A stretch of DNA of 64,000 nucleotides, taken from contig NW_002476413.1 of assembly GCF_000189635.1 (NCBI RefSeq), forward strand, positions 558,001 through 622,000, given 5' to 3'. A model generated the notes under the pieces. The model was given only the letters and a program-made list of their open reading frames with translations. It was not told the origin of the DNA and searched no databases. Below, piece after piece: positions 11,208 through 22,180 of the stretch. A program made the position numbers and the translations under genes. The stretch is from Tetrahymena thermophila SB210. Lineage: Eukaryota; Ciliophora; Oligohymenophorea; Hymenostomatida; Tetrahymenidae. How positions within the stretch are numbered: the stretch's first letter is position 1; every line of letters starts with the position of its first letter.

Positions 11208-14146
11208 CTTTATATAAGTAATTGTTTAAGTTTAAAGTATACTTTTAAACAGAAAAATATATAACAACAAAAATTTGTCAATTAAGTTAATATTATAAAG
11301 AATATACAAGCACTTACTTACTTTTACATTAAGACTATTAATTAAATCAAAACAATTAGTAAATAAAATAATAAACTTTTTAAAATATTCATACAATCAA
11401 TTATTTCTTATAGCAGCAAAGCAAGAAAAAATTAATTTCTCAGTTTTCCTTAATAGAACAAACATCAAAAAACACCACAAAAAATAAAATGTTATTACAT
11501 CTTAGCAAGAAGAAAATAGTCAAGATGTTTACCTCAAGGTATAAAGTCTTTATTAAATTTCCTAAATGAGAATGTACTAAAATATAATTGTAGCAAAAGC
11601 ATTAAAGATTGAAGATATAAGAATTAATTATGTCGAATTGTAAATTTTAATTATAAGTAGAATTTTTAGCTTAATTTTTAAACAGACTTCACAAATAATA
11701 AATATGAAACAATCGGCATATGATTTTTTATGTTAATTATTTAGGTTGAACATAGATTAAAATAGCTAAAAAATTACAATCAAGAAAAGATTTTTAACTT
11801 ATTTTTTTTATCGAGATTGATAAAATTTTGCCCTTGCGAAACTATTTTTTTACAAATTTTCTTTTTTGTTTTTTGGCTTGAACAATCACCACACAATATC
11901 AAAAAAGAAAAAGAGTCTCAATTAATCGTAAAAGAATCAAACATTGTCTTATAACTAACTATTTTTTCTTCTATCATCTGATAATTATCAAGTTATATCT
12001 GAATAAAAATAGTGTAATTTTTTTAATAAGAAACCTTTTTTCAAATTCAACTAAAAAGGATCATTTTTATTAGTTATCCGAAAATCTTTGATCCTAAAAT
12101 TCTAAAAAGAAAAAACCTCATTAATCAAAATTTAGATTTACCTCAACTCTTTACTAATTTAGTACTATTAATCTCAAAATTTTAAAACTATTTACCAATT
12201 TATTATTAAATTTAGACCCTAATACTTGCTTGTTAAGATCATGAATTAATGAGGTTATACAGTATTTGTATTCATAAGATGAAAATATAAATTGTAAATA
12301 TCCTTACAATTTAATTTTTTGATTTAGCCTTTTCATTCATCATAATTTACTTTATAATTTTGAGATTTATTTTAATGTAAGAAATTTGAAGTTTCTATTA
12401 TACACTTGATGAGCGGTGTTTGAATTATTTGCTATTCTATGAATGAAAGTAATATTTTTTATTTATTCTCATTTAAAGATACTATCTAATTTCAAATAGA
12501 CAAACAAACAAACAAAAAAACATTACACATGTTTTTGAAAGCTTCCTTTCTTAAGAAAAATATATCTCCAAATAAATACAATAAAGGTTAAAAATAGATT
12601 TATATATTATTCTCAGAATTAATATTCTCTCAAAAAAATTATTTTTTTCATTCATATTATTAAAATTATTAAGGGAATTATCTATTTTCAAATATTAAGC
12701 AGCTAAAAAAATAGTAAAAAAAATTAAAAATACTAAGAATTACAGAAATATTTTTTTGTTATTGGTATTTGCTTCTAACCTTAACAGGTTACATTCTTAC
12801 TATTGCTTTTTAGTAATGGTTATATTCTTTTTATTTTTAATTTAAACTCTACAAATATTTGAATTATACTGTAATAATCTACAAAATAAACTTTTATGAA
12901 TTCAAAATAAAAATTATTTTTTTATTATGCCAAATAGATTTTATGCATAACTAATTAAAAGTTCTCAAACAAATTAGTATTTGATTTTAAAAATAATTTT
13001 TTATTTTTGAAAGTACAGAAGAAAATTTAAAGTTTCTCAAATGGAAATTATTTTTTGGTGTGAAATAAATTAATTATTTCTTTTTTTCGATTCTGTATTT
13101 TTTATTGATAAAATAGAATGAATTCTTTTATTGAGTAATAATTGAAGATTATAAATGAAATAAGAATAGTATGATATTTTTAAAGAATTAAATTTAATGT
13201 TAGGATATTTATGATTTAAGTATATGCATGTATCATTTTTTTTGAATAACACAAAATAAATTTTTTGAAAAATAAAAATTGGATTAAGTTAAAAAAGAGT
13301 TTTTTCAAATAAAAATGATGTTTTAGTGGAAATATTTATTAATGATAAATAGCATTTTAAAAAATATTAAAATGATTTATATCTATAATATAATATAATT
13401 TCTTTATTTCATTCCAATTTTTTTATTGATTCAATAGAATTAATTATTTTATTGAGCTTTTAAAATTCAAAAAAAATATTTCTTTTTCGATTCATTAATT
13501 TTAATTGATAAAATAGGATGAATTATTTTTATTGAGTAATAGTTGAAGATTATAAATGATAGTAAAATAGTATGATTTTTTTGAAAAAATTAAATTTAAT
13601 CTTAGGGTATTTATTTATGTGTGATTTAAATATATGCATGCACCATTTTTGACTGATTGACTGACACAAAATAAATTTTTTTTATATGAAAAGATTTCAT
13701 GATTGATTTATTTTTATGATGCCAGATTTACTCTTTTATTCGAAATAATTAATTAGTTAATCATAAGTTTTAAAAATTTGATATGAAAAAATCTGTATTC
13801 AGTTGATTAAAGCTTTTTCTTAAATAAAAATTATGTCTAAGTAAGTAAAATAATTTTTAATAAAATTTCACAAATATTAAAATGATTTATTCTATATCAA
13901 TATTATAAAACTAATTTCTTTAAATCATTAAAAATTTTTGATCAATTAGAATTAATTATTTTATTGAACTTTACTAAACTTAATACAATAAAAGAATAAA
14001 AATATCTTAATATTTTTATTAAAAGTGTTGAAAATTTTGTCTTACATTAATTACAGTACGATTGATTACAAATTGAATATGTGATCTACATTAAAATTTA
14101 AATGAGAAAGAAATATTAGAATTATTTAATCTGTCTATTAATCCAA
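11208..14146. other. Long A/T-rich intergenic region with degenerate repeats
   Basis: About 2.9 kb with no convincing gene. A 26-codon ORF from about 11490 is too short to support. Degenerate direct repeats occupy about 13076-13990 (listed separately). Confidence 0.55.
13076..13990. repeat. Degenerate direct repeats, period about 400-500 bp
   Basis: The block at about 13076-13275 (TTTTTCGATT..., TTATTGAGTAATA, ATATGCATG, ACACAAAATAAATTTTTT) recurs at about 13478-13680 with many substitutions. A second element (TTGAT, AGAATTAATTATTTTATTGA) occurs at about 13400-13460 and again at 13918-13975. Together they look like an old, diverged duplication of a non-coding unit. Confidence 0.65.
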
Positions 14147-14785
14147 TCAATTAGTCTTTTTTTCTTCGTGCTCTTTTAGTTTTAAAAGCTAATTTCTATG
14201 AATAGTATCCATGGCTATCATTATAAGTATTTTAATAATTGCAGCACACGATATTATATACTAAGCTCTATGATAAGTATATAGTAAATAGACTGTTGAT
14301 TCAATTATTCCTATGAAATAGACATATCTGCTTAAATATCTATAGTCTTTTGTTCTTACGGCTTAATATAAGTGGAATGCAGGTATAAGCATCAATAGGA
14401 AAGATACTATATTACAACCTAAAGTGAGATCATCCAAAGTAGTTTGACGCATGTACCAAGAAGTATTAATTATTACTGTAAATTAGTAGACGATATAATC
14501 CCATTATTTAATTAGAATTAAATATAATAAAAGCTGGAAAAGAGCTATGCCTACATAAATAGGAAGAGTATATGTGTAATTCTTACCCATAATTCCATAA
14601 ATCATCCAAACGCTAAAGTAAAGTCCTTTAAACAACAATTGTAAGCCGTTAAGCAATCTGCTGTCGTTATATTTTATTAATTTATAAAACCCATAAGCTG
14701 TTTCCAATATCTATAATGATGCATGAATATGATACATCAATTCCCAAGCTATGCTTTCTTACTCTGAATTCAGCACCGTTTCCAT
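14147..14785 (-). CDS. Seven-helix membrane protein, SWEET/PQ-loop-like
   Basis: A 212-residue single-exon integral membrane protein with about seven hydrophobic helices arranged as two similar halves, the length and plan of SWEET (MtN3/saliva) sugar transporters. Each half has a short linker ending in a polar patch followed by an aromatic-rich helix: YGFYKLIKYNDSRLLNG in the first, HLYQAVRTKDYRYLSR in the second. The second resembles the SWEET segment xxVIxTKSxxxMPF. TLPIYVGIALFQLLLYLIL fits the third helix of a half. The hallmark prolines are weak, so a more general PQ-loop family member is possible. The tail is basic and charged (KLKEHEEKKTN) and probably cytosolic. If correct, it would move small solutes such as sugars across the plasma or an organelle membrane. 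Confidence 0.45.
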
Positions 14786-16321
14786 TTTACCTGTTTAATT
14801 GAATTATATTTTACTTCCAATTATTTAATTTTATTCCCTATCTATTTTCTTTTACTAAAGTTTCTAACTTTTCAGCCAAGCCAACTTGTATTATTTATTT
14901 ATTTATTTTTGAGCTTTTACTAAATCACCTTAAGTTGATTTTAATATTAAATTTTCATTTAAATTAATAAACTAATTGTATTTTTTCTATATATCCATCC
15001 ATCCATCAATTAATTGAAATAAATAATATCTTTTAAATAAATTTTATTTTTACAAAACTCTAAAAACTATTTTTTATTTTCAATTTTATTTTAATCATAT
15101 TTTAAAAATATTTTTATTTTCAAATTATATTTATTGAATAAATTTAAGTCAATCAAGCATTTAAATACAAATAAGATATTTTATTTCTCATTATTTCTAA
15201 TTTCATATAAAATTACAAAGCTTAATAGTATATTTTGTAATCAAATTAGCCTAAATAATTTTCTTTCTTTTAAAAATATTTTTAAGTTTTTAAAAATTTG
15301 TTTTGGCATAATTATTTAAGCTATTTCAAATTTATGTTTTTATTTAAATGCTTACCTTCCTTTTAAGTATTGATTTCAATAAAACGTAAGCTCTCTAACT
15401 AATCATTATATTTTTTCTAAATATTTTCTCAACTCTTAACAATCAGCATTTTAATTATGATTTTAGTTTGATATAAATATTATTAAATAAAAATAGTTTG
15501 TTTTAAAAGAATTTTAAAACTTTAATTTAATAAGTTATTTTAAATTTATGTTTTCAATAAAATGTTAACTTTTTAATGATTAGCTTCTATAAAATGTCCA
15601 TTTCTTTTGATAATTATCTAAATTGTTATATGTTTCTTAAATATTTTCTCAACTCTTAACAATCATCAACCTAAGTTTATTTTTGTTTGATTTAAAATAA
15701 ATATTTTTTTAAATTTGGTTTTTATCCAATTAATTAAATTATTTCAAATTTATTTTTTGAATAAAATTTTAACCTTTTCAGTATTGATTTTTATAAAACG
15801 TCCAGCTCTTTAATAATTTTATCTAAATTGTTATATCTTTTCTAGATATTTTCTCAACTGTTAACAATCAGCTATCTAAGTTTGTATTTAATATGATTTA
15901 AAATAATTATTTTCTCAAAATAAATAAAAAAAATAAAAATATTTTGAGAAAGAGCTTATATATGACACAACCATTTTTTTAAAAATGTTAGATTTATTTG
16001 TTTGTTAAAAATTTTGAAGAAATTAGCTTGTTTTTAACAAAAATGTATTCATTCATTTTGCATCGATTTACTATCAAAAAATTTATATCTATTTGTCAAT
16101 TAATTGTTATTTATTGAATTTTAATACTTCGAAATAAATTAAAAACTTGAATTAGTTATTTATCGATCTTAAGTAAAAAAAGATAGTAAAGTTATTTTTA
16201 TAAGGTCAATAAATAAATACATAATAAGAGTAACATCAAACACTTTTTAAATAGGATTTAAGCAGAACAAGGAGTATTTATTTAAGTCTGATTTACAGAA
16301 GTAGCTGTAGGATTTTATATT
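14786..16321. other. Intergenic with triplicated element
   Basis: About 1.5 kb, very A/T-rich. It contains three diverged direct repeats (15340-15930). Just before the next gene (16249-16370) another frame reads well as protein but cannot be spliced in phase to the main ORF, so it was left as 5' leader. Confidence 0.5.
15340..15930. repeat. Three diverged direct repeats, about 205-220 bp
   Basis: The anchor TTTTCTCAACTCTTAACAAT occurs at about 15424 and 15645, and with one change at 15851. In each copy it is preceded by a TTNATAAAAYGT element and an ATCTAAATTGTTATAT-like stretch, and followed by a TTTGATTTAAAATAA-like tail. Non-coding by appearance. Confidence 0.75.
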
Positions 16322-19300
16322 ATGTAGACAAATAACTAAGAAATTCAAAAATAAAGCTCTTAATCTCACCAAAGTGGTATTGATGCGAATTTTAATAATA
16401 ATTAATTCAATTTTTAAGATATGAAAGATAATTTTTTTGATATGGACTTTAATCATAATTAACCAGCAGCTCTCGGTTAAAATTAAAATCAGAATTAAAA
16501 CACCTAGCAAATAGATTTATTAGGAGATGATGATCTTTTTTGGGGTAATAGCGGCAATAACAACAATTAATAAAATAACAATTAGCTCTAACAGTAATAA
16601 TAAAATTAAAATTAGGTTCAGCCACAAGCCTTGAAAAATGAATTTTAAGACTTTGATTTTGATTTTATGGAAAAAAGCATGAATAATAGCTAATAAAAAA
16701 ACAGTTTAAATGAATAAAATGCTTATCAGTCATAGCATCCACCGCTACCTCCCAAAAAGTAAAACTCTAATATGAATTCGTAAAGTAACAGCTAGAATAT
16801 TTCAAGAAACAATAGTATGCATAATAGTTAGTCAAGTTAAAAAGGAAATAATCTATATAATAGCTAAAATTAAGGTAATAAATAGCCTATTAATAATTAA
16901 ATTTCTTAGAGTAGCAATGCATTTCAACGTAAAGACAGTCTTGGAATATAAAAACAAAATAGTTATGAGTATCACAATTAGTTCAATAGCAACAACAACA
17001 ATAACAATAATCAAGCTTAATTTGTAGGATTTGATATGAATTTTTAGAGTAATCAAGCTAATAATTCGTTTACAAACAATAATTAAATGAAAAAGAGTGG
17101 TTCAATAAGCAATTAATAAAATTAAAATAACTTTGATGGATTTGATTTTGGATTTGGAGGTTTTGGAGACATAAACCCTATGGCAAACTCTTAAACTTCT
17201 TCTTAAAATAAAGGGTAGAATAATTAAAATCAATAGCAACAGTAATAGCAATACAACTTGAATTAATTTGATTTTGGAGAGTTTAATATGAATGCTTAGG
17301 CCTAACAAAGTTAACAAGGAGGAAATAATGCAGGTGCTTAGAATTATAATGATTTTTATTTTGGTAATGACAATAATCAATAAATTAATCAAGTATAAGG
17401 TCAAAATATTGCTGAATCCTAGTTTTAATACAACAACCCTGATGCATTTAATAGCTACAACAGTTACAATAATAATAATTTAAATCATGGAAGTCTTCAT
17501 AAAGATAAATCTTAAAATAAAGCTTCTTTGGATAATTCTTAAATTTAAGAAAAAGATGAGAAACCTTTGACGATTAGCTAGAAGTTAGAATTAGGAGGAA
17601 GTGAATTTAATTAGCATTAACTAAAAATTAGCTAAGAGCAACAATATAAATAATAGTATTAGAATGTTGATTTTGATGATAATTTTAACAACAACAAGTT
17701 GCAAACTTCATAACCTAACATCTAAATTCAATCTGGAAATAATTCCAAACAATTATCCCACAAATCCAGTGGAAGTAGTCAGCATTAGCAAGAATAGCAG
17801 TAAAAATAGAAATAATAATTTGATCTTGGAAGTAATTTTTTTGGGTCAGGAATAAATAATCCTATGATTTCAAGTGTTGGAAGTGAGTAGAGCAACAAGA
17901 AAAACTAATAATAAGATTGGAATTTTTAAGCCAATAAAAATAACAACGCAAATTTTTTTGACACAAACTTTGATTTTACATAAAATAATAATAACAATAG
18001 AGATGAAGCAGCTTAGCTCTCAAAAAAACATTCTTAACACAGCAATTCCAATTTCTAAGATGTTCATAACAATTAATTTAATAATAGCAATAATTTTGGA
18101 TAAAATAATGATTTTGCAAACAACAACTGGTCTGGAAACAATTAAACTCAAAATAAGCAAAATTTGCTTGATGAAAATTTCAATTTTAACACAGCAAATT
18201 CTTAGAAAAATCACTAAGAAGAAGATAACAAAGTTTAATTTTGGATGCAGTAAAAAGTTCAGCAATAGATTTTTGGAAATTAGAATGAACCCAATCTAAA
18301 CTCGGTAACTAAGAATAGTAGTATTGATAAATCTCACAATATGTCTACAAGTAAAAAAAATAATAACAACAAAGATGCCTTTGGATTAGATGATTTTGGA
18401 GAAATTTCTGAAGCAACTGGTGGAGAAGATTCAAAAATAGAAGCTCAAAAATATGGTTTTGATTACGACTAAAAAACAAATGAAAAAGATCAACAAATAG
18501 CTAACGATAGTAGAAGATCTGATGATTTCGATGATCTCTTGCCTTCCGAAATAGACTTAGTTAAACAAAATAAAAGGAAACTTCAAATGGAATAGAATTT
18601 AAGAGACTAACAATAAGATTATCATGAATAGTAGCAATTTTAAAATATTTAAGAAAACAAAAATCAAAATTTAGAAAACAAACAAGTGCAGGATGGTAAC
18701 TAAGAATTGGCCATACATAAATAGGTCTTGAAAGCGAAATAGTAGGCGTTAGCTGAATAAATTAATTATGCCCAAATATAACATGACAATTCTAAAATTA
18801 ATCATATGCCTGGAATAAGACCTTTTTCACCTCTATAACATACTTAGAGCACAAATTTAAGTAATAAAAGGAGATCAAGTATAGAAGAGTATGCTTTAAA
18901 AAAATAAATGGAAAACTAAATCAATATTTTAAAACCATTTGACTTTGAAGCTTAAAAGCAGAAAAATGATCAAAGGCGTCATTCTGAAGGTTAGGCCATT
19001 TTATCGTAATAAATTTAGAGGTTACAATAAAATTTAAACTTAGGAACAATAAATGAAGTAATTTTTCTTAACAAATAATTTGATCCTAAAGAAATATATT
19101 TTTATTTTTTTTAATTAGGAAGAACTTCAAGCTGGCGATAATCAACTTTAAAAGAAAGGCATCCCTCTCTATTAAGGAAAAGGAGATCACATACCAAACG
19201 TCAACCTAATTCTTCCAAGCATTAAAGGGTAAAAAGAATAAGTTGCTGCTTTTTAAGAGGAACAAATTGGAAATCCCTTACATTCTAAGTCATCTGTGTC

Positions 19301-21107
19301 TTAAGATGACGAAGATGACTACCTTGATAGTCCGGAACTCAAGTAGAAATCTCAAAAAAATCAATCTAACAATTTGCAAACTTAAAATAATGAACATACT
19401 AATCCCTCCAATCCATAGATAATTCTTGCAGAAAGTGACATAATTCCATATCCTGACGAGAATGGGCAAGACAATAATTAAAATAATGATTTTCTTGGCA
19501 TTCACAAAAATTAGAATATCCTCGAAAGTGAAGTGATTAAACCCCAACATAAAAATTCACTTTCGCCGAGAAGCAATGTAAAATTTTGAATAAATAAAAG
19601 CTAAAAATAAATAAAATTAGTACATTAAAATTATAAATTAGAAAAATCTTTTATATTATTAATTAGATAGGAAATAATAGATAAATTTTACAGTCAGAGT
19701 ATTTAATTGATAAACAAGTTGCTAATTAATAATTAAATACTAATTTCAAGCCTACCTTAACTGAGAGTTATGTAGAAATTGATCATACTAAAGATGACAA
19801 CAGGTTTGTTAATATGTAAAATTATACAATATAGAATTTTGTGAAAAGTGAAAATGTGTTACCAAGCAGTGATGATGAAGCTTAACAAACTTAACAAAAA
19901 GTTGGGACTACGGTATCAAATAGAGAGAGTTTGGAGAAATCAGTTGAGTAGACAATTGAGGAAATTAAATTTGACATAGATGATTTCCCAATGCTTGAAA
20001 ATTAACTGAATACTAAAGGCTAATTTACATCTAAAGAATAATAAAATTTAATTAAAAGATAGCTTTCAATCATTAATGAGGAGTTTGAGTAAGTAGAAGA
20101 TCCTGATCAAAACATGTCTCAAGCCAACCAAGAAAAACTTTATGTAAATATATAGTTAAATAATATAAAGATTAAACTAAAAATATTATTAAACAGGAAC
20201 AAAGATTAGAATAAATTAAATCTGATTAAATAGCAATCCACAATCAGCTAGCAGAAATTAAGAATTAAACTATTTTATATGAAGAGGAATTTAAAAAGAA
20301 TACTAATGCCAAAGAAGATGACCTTGAAAGGATTAAAAACTAGTTAAAAGCAATGCAATAAAATTAATAAAAAATAAAGAGCTTAAAGGACAGATATAAG
20401 TAGAATCTTCAATTTATTATGCTTATTGAGTATAAAAAAGCAGCCTTATCTGTGGAAAAAATGTAAGCAGAAATATCTAAGTTGTAAGAAAATTCAAATA
20501 AATCAAGCTCACTCCAAGGCAGCTAAAAGTAGATGGGTTCCTCTTCAGAAGCAGTATCATTTTTTATATTAATTTAAAATTTAAATTTAAAATCTTGTAA
20601 AAGTAAAATTCAAGTTTGATCGAGAGTCTAAAAAAAGAAATCTAAGATTTAAAATAGCAAATGAATTCTTAATACTACCCAAAATCTTAAATATCTCGCT
20701 AAGATTCTCAGGATCAAAAAAGGAAATATTCTGAGAATGAAATTGCTATAATTGAAGATTTAAGAATATAAATGAATAAACTAAAATCCGATTTCGAAAG
20801 TAAATACAACGAGTAGTCCAGTAATCTGTCAGCAGAAAATAAAAGCACAATGATAGAATTCATGGAAAAGTTATCATAAATAGAAAAAAATATTATAGAC
20901 CAAAAGGAGGAAATTCAAAGGCTAGCTTCTAGTTAAAATGATATCCAAAAGTAATTTATGAGCATAAGTCGCACGAGCAACTAATATTTCTCCCCTTTAA
21001 GCTAAGATCGTCAATTCAGTAATAACTTTATATAATAAAATTATTTTTAAAATAAATAATTATATTAAGAAAAGTTTAGATATTTTCGAAAATTTATTAT
21101 TAAATGA
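16322..21107 (+). CDS. Giant Gln/Asn-rich protein with many FDF-type motifs and C-terminal coiled coils
   Basis: A 1,510-residue protein in five exons (16322-19057, 19119-19577, 19667-20143, 20197-20553, 20604-21107), every junction in phase 0. The first about 900 residues are dominated by Asn and Gln, with recurring Phe-Asp clusters: FFDMDF, FDFDFM, FDGFDFGFGGFGD (about 268-280), FDFGEF, VDFDDNF, FFDTNFDF, FGLDDFGE and DDFDDLL. IDLLGDDDLFW near residue 65 resembles a clathrin box (LLDLD-like). From about residue 1170 the sequence becomes charged and heptad-like, predicting coiled coils to near the end. Phe-Asp motifs in disordered chains are typical ligands of adaptor appendages, and the next gene carries such a domain. 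No folded catalytic domain is visible. The protein is also prion-like in composition. The start is the first ATG after an in-frame TGA. Confidence 0.8.
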
Positions 21108-22180
21108 AATTATTTTAAAATAAAATTAAATTTAACTCTTAATCAAATATCTACTTAATTTATAACAAAAAATATAATCAAAATGCTCCTAAATTATGTT
21201 TGATATAACAGTAAGAGATAAATAAAGGACTAATTTAATTTTCATTTATAAAAGCTTTAAATAAATAAATGTTGTGAATAATAAAATAGTGATTGTAGAA
21301 TAATTATTTTAGATAAGTAAATAATTATTCAATTTAGATTAATAAGGCTAAATAGTAAAATTATTAGAAATTTAATTTTTTTATATCAATCGATAATGAT
21401 ATTTTTAAAACGCAATATTGAGGTTCAATTTTTCGAGAATTTTGATACTATTAAAAAGAATGAGAAAAAAATTAAAATAAATATAGAAAATTAATATTTC
21501 AAAAATATATTATATAAGTTTGATTCATCGAAAAACCAATTTTTTAGAACACTTCAAGTAAATAGGGATGAACTAAGGTTTTGCAACAGCAATCATATTT
21601 AAAAATAGGAAAATAATCAAGAAATAAATTAACGATGTCTTTGGAAATATATTATTTAGCTCAAAATATATTTTTAAATTATTGAATTTTATTATTTTAA
21701 TTTGGTTATTATTATATAATAAATGAAATAGGATAAATATTTAAGATAAGTAAATAAAGATTGATAGTAGAGTTTGTTTTTCCATATTTAATTTTATTAT
21801 ATCGATAGACCGATAACGATATTTGATAAATTTTTTGAAAAAATCAATATTACTAATTATGAATGAGAAAAAAATAAAAATAAATATTATAAAAATCTAT
21901 TTATTATCTAAGTTCGATATATCGAAAACCAATTTTTTAGAACAACTCTAATAAATAGAAGTTAACAAAGCAAAGATATTTAAAAATAGGAAAATAATTA
22001 AGAAATGAATTTGGAAATATATTATTTGGTTCAAGATATGCTTTTTTAATTATAAAATTTTATAAATATAATTTGATTATTGATTGTATAATAAATGAAA
22101 TAGAATAAATATTTCATAGGGATGATTGATTACCTTTCCTTTATTTTTAGCATAATAAATATATATTTTTATAGAAATAA
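21108..22180. other. Intergenic, filled by two diverged direct repeats
   Basis: The whole interval between the FDF-motif gene and the appendage gene is taken up by the repeat pair listed next. No ORF is seen. Promoter elements of the downstream gene must lie within the second copy or the last about 70 bp. Confidence 0.55.
21285..22120. repeat. Two diverged direct repeats, offset 370-420 bp
   Basis: Copy 1 (about 21285-21745) and copy 2 (about 21755-22120) share in order: ATCGATAATGAT-like, AATGAGAAAAAAAT, a TTCGAT/ATCGAAAA pair, CCAATTTTTTAGAAC, TTTAAAAATAGGAAAATAAT, TTGGAAATATATTATTT and ATAATAAATGAAATAG. The offset shrinks from about 420 to 370 along the unit, showing several deletions in copy 2. 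Confidence 0.8.

Noticed and set aside
16247-18299. Minus-strand and alternative-frame ORFs full of Ile/Leu, seeming membrane proteins
   Set aside because: They are shadows of Asn/Gln codons (AAT, TAA, CAA) of the plus-strand gene; only that frame is open across 2.7 kb and spliced consistently.
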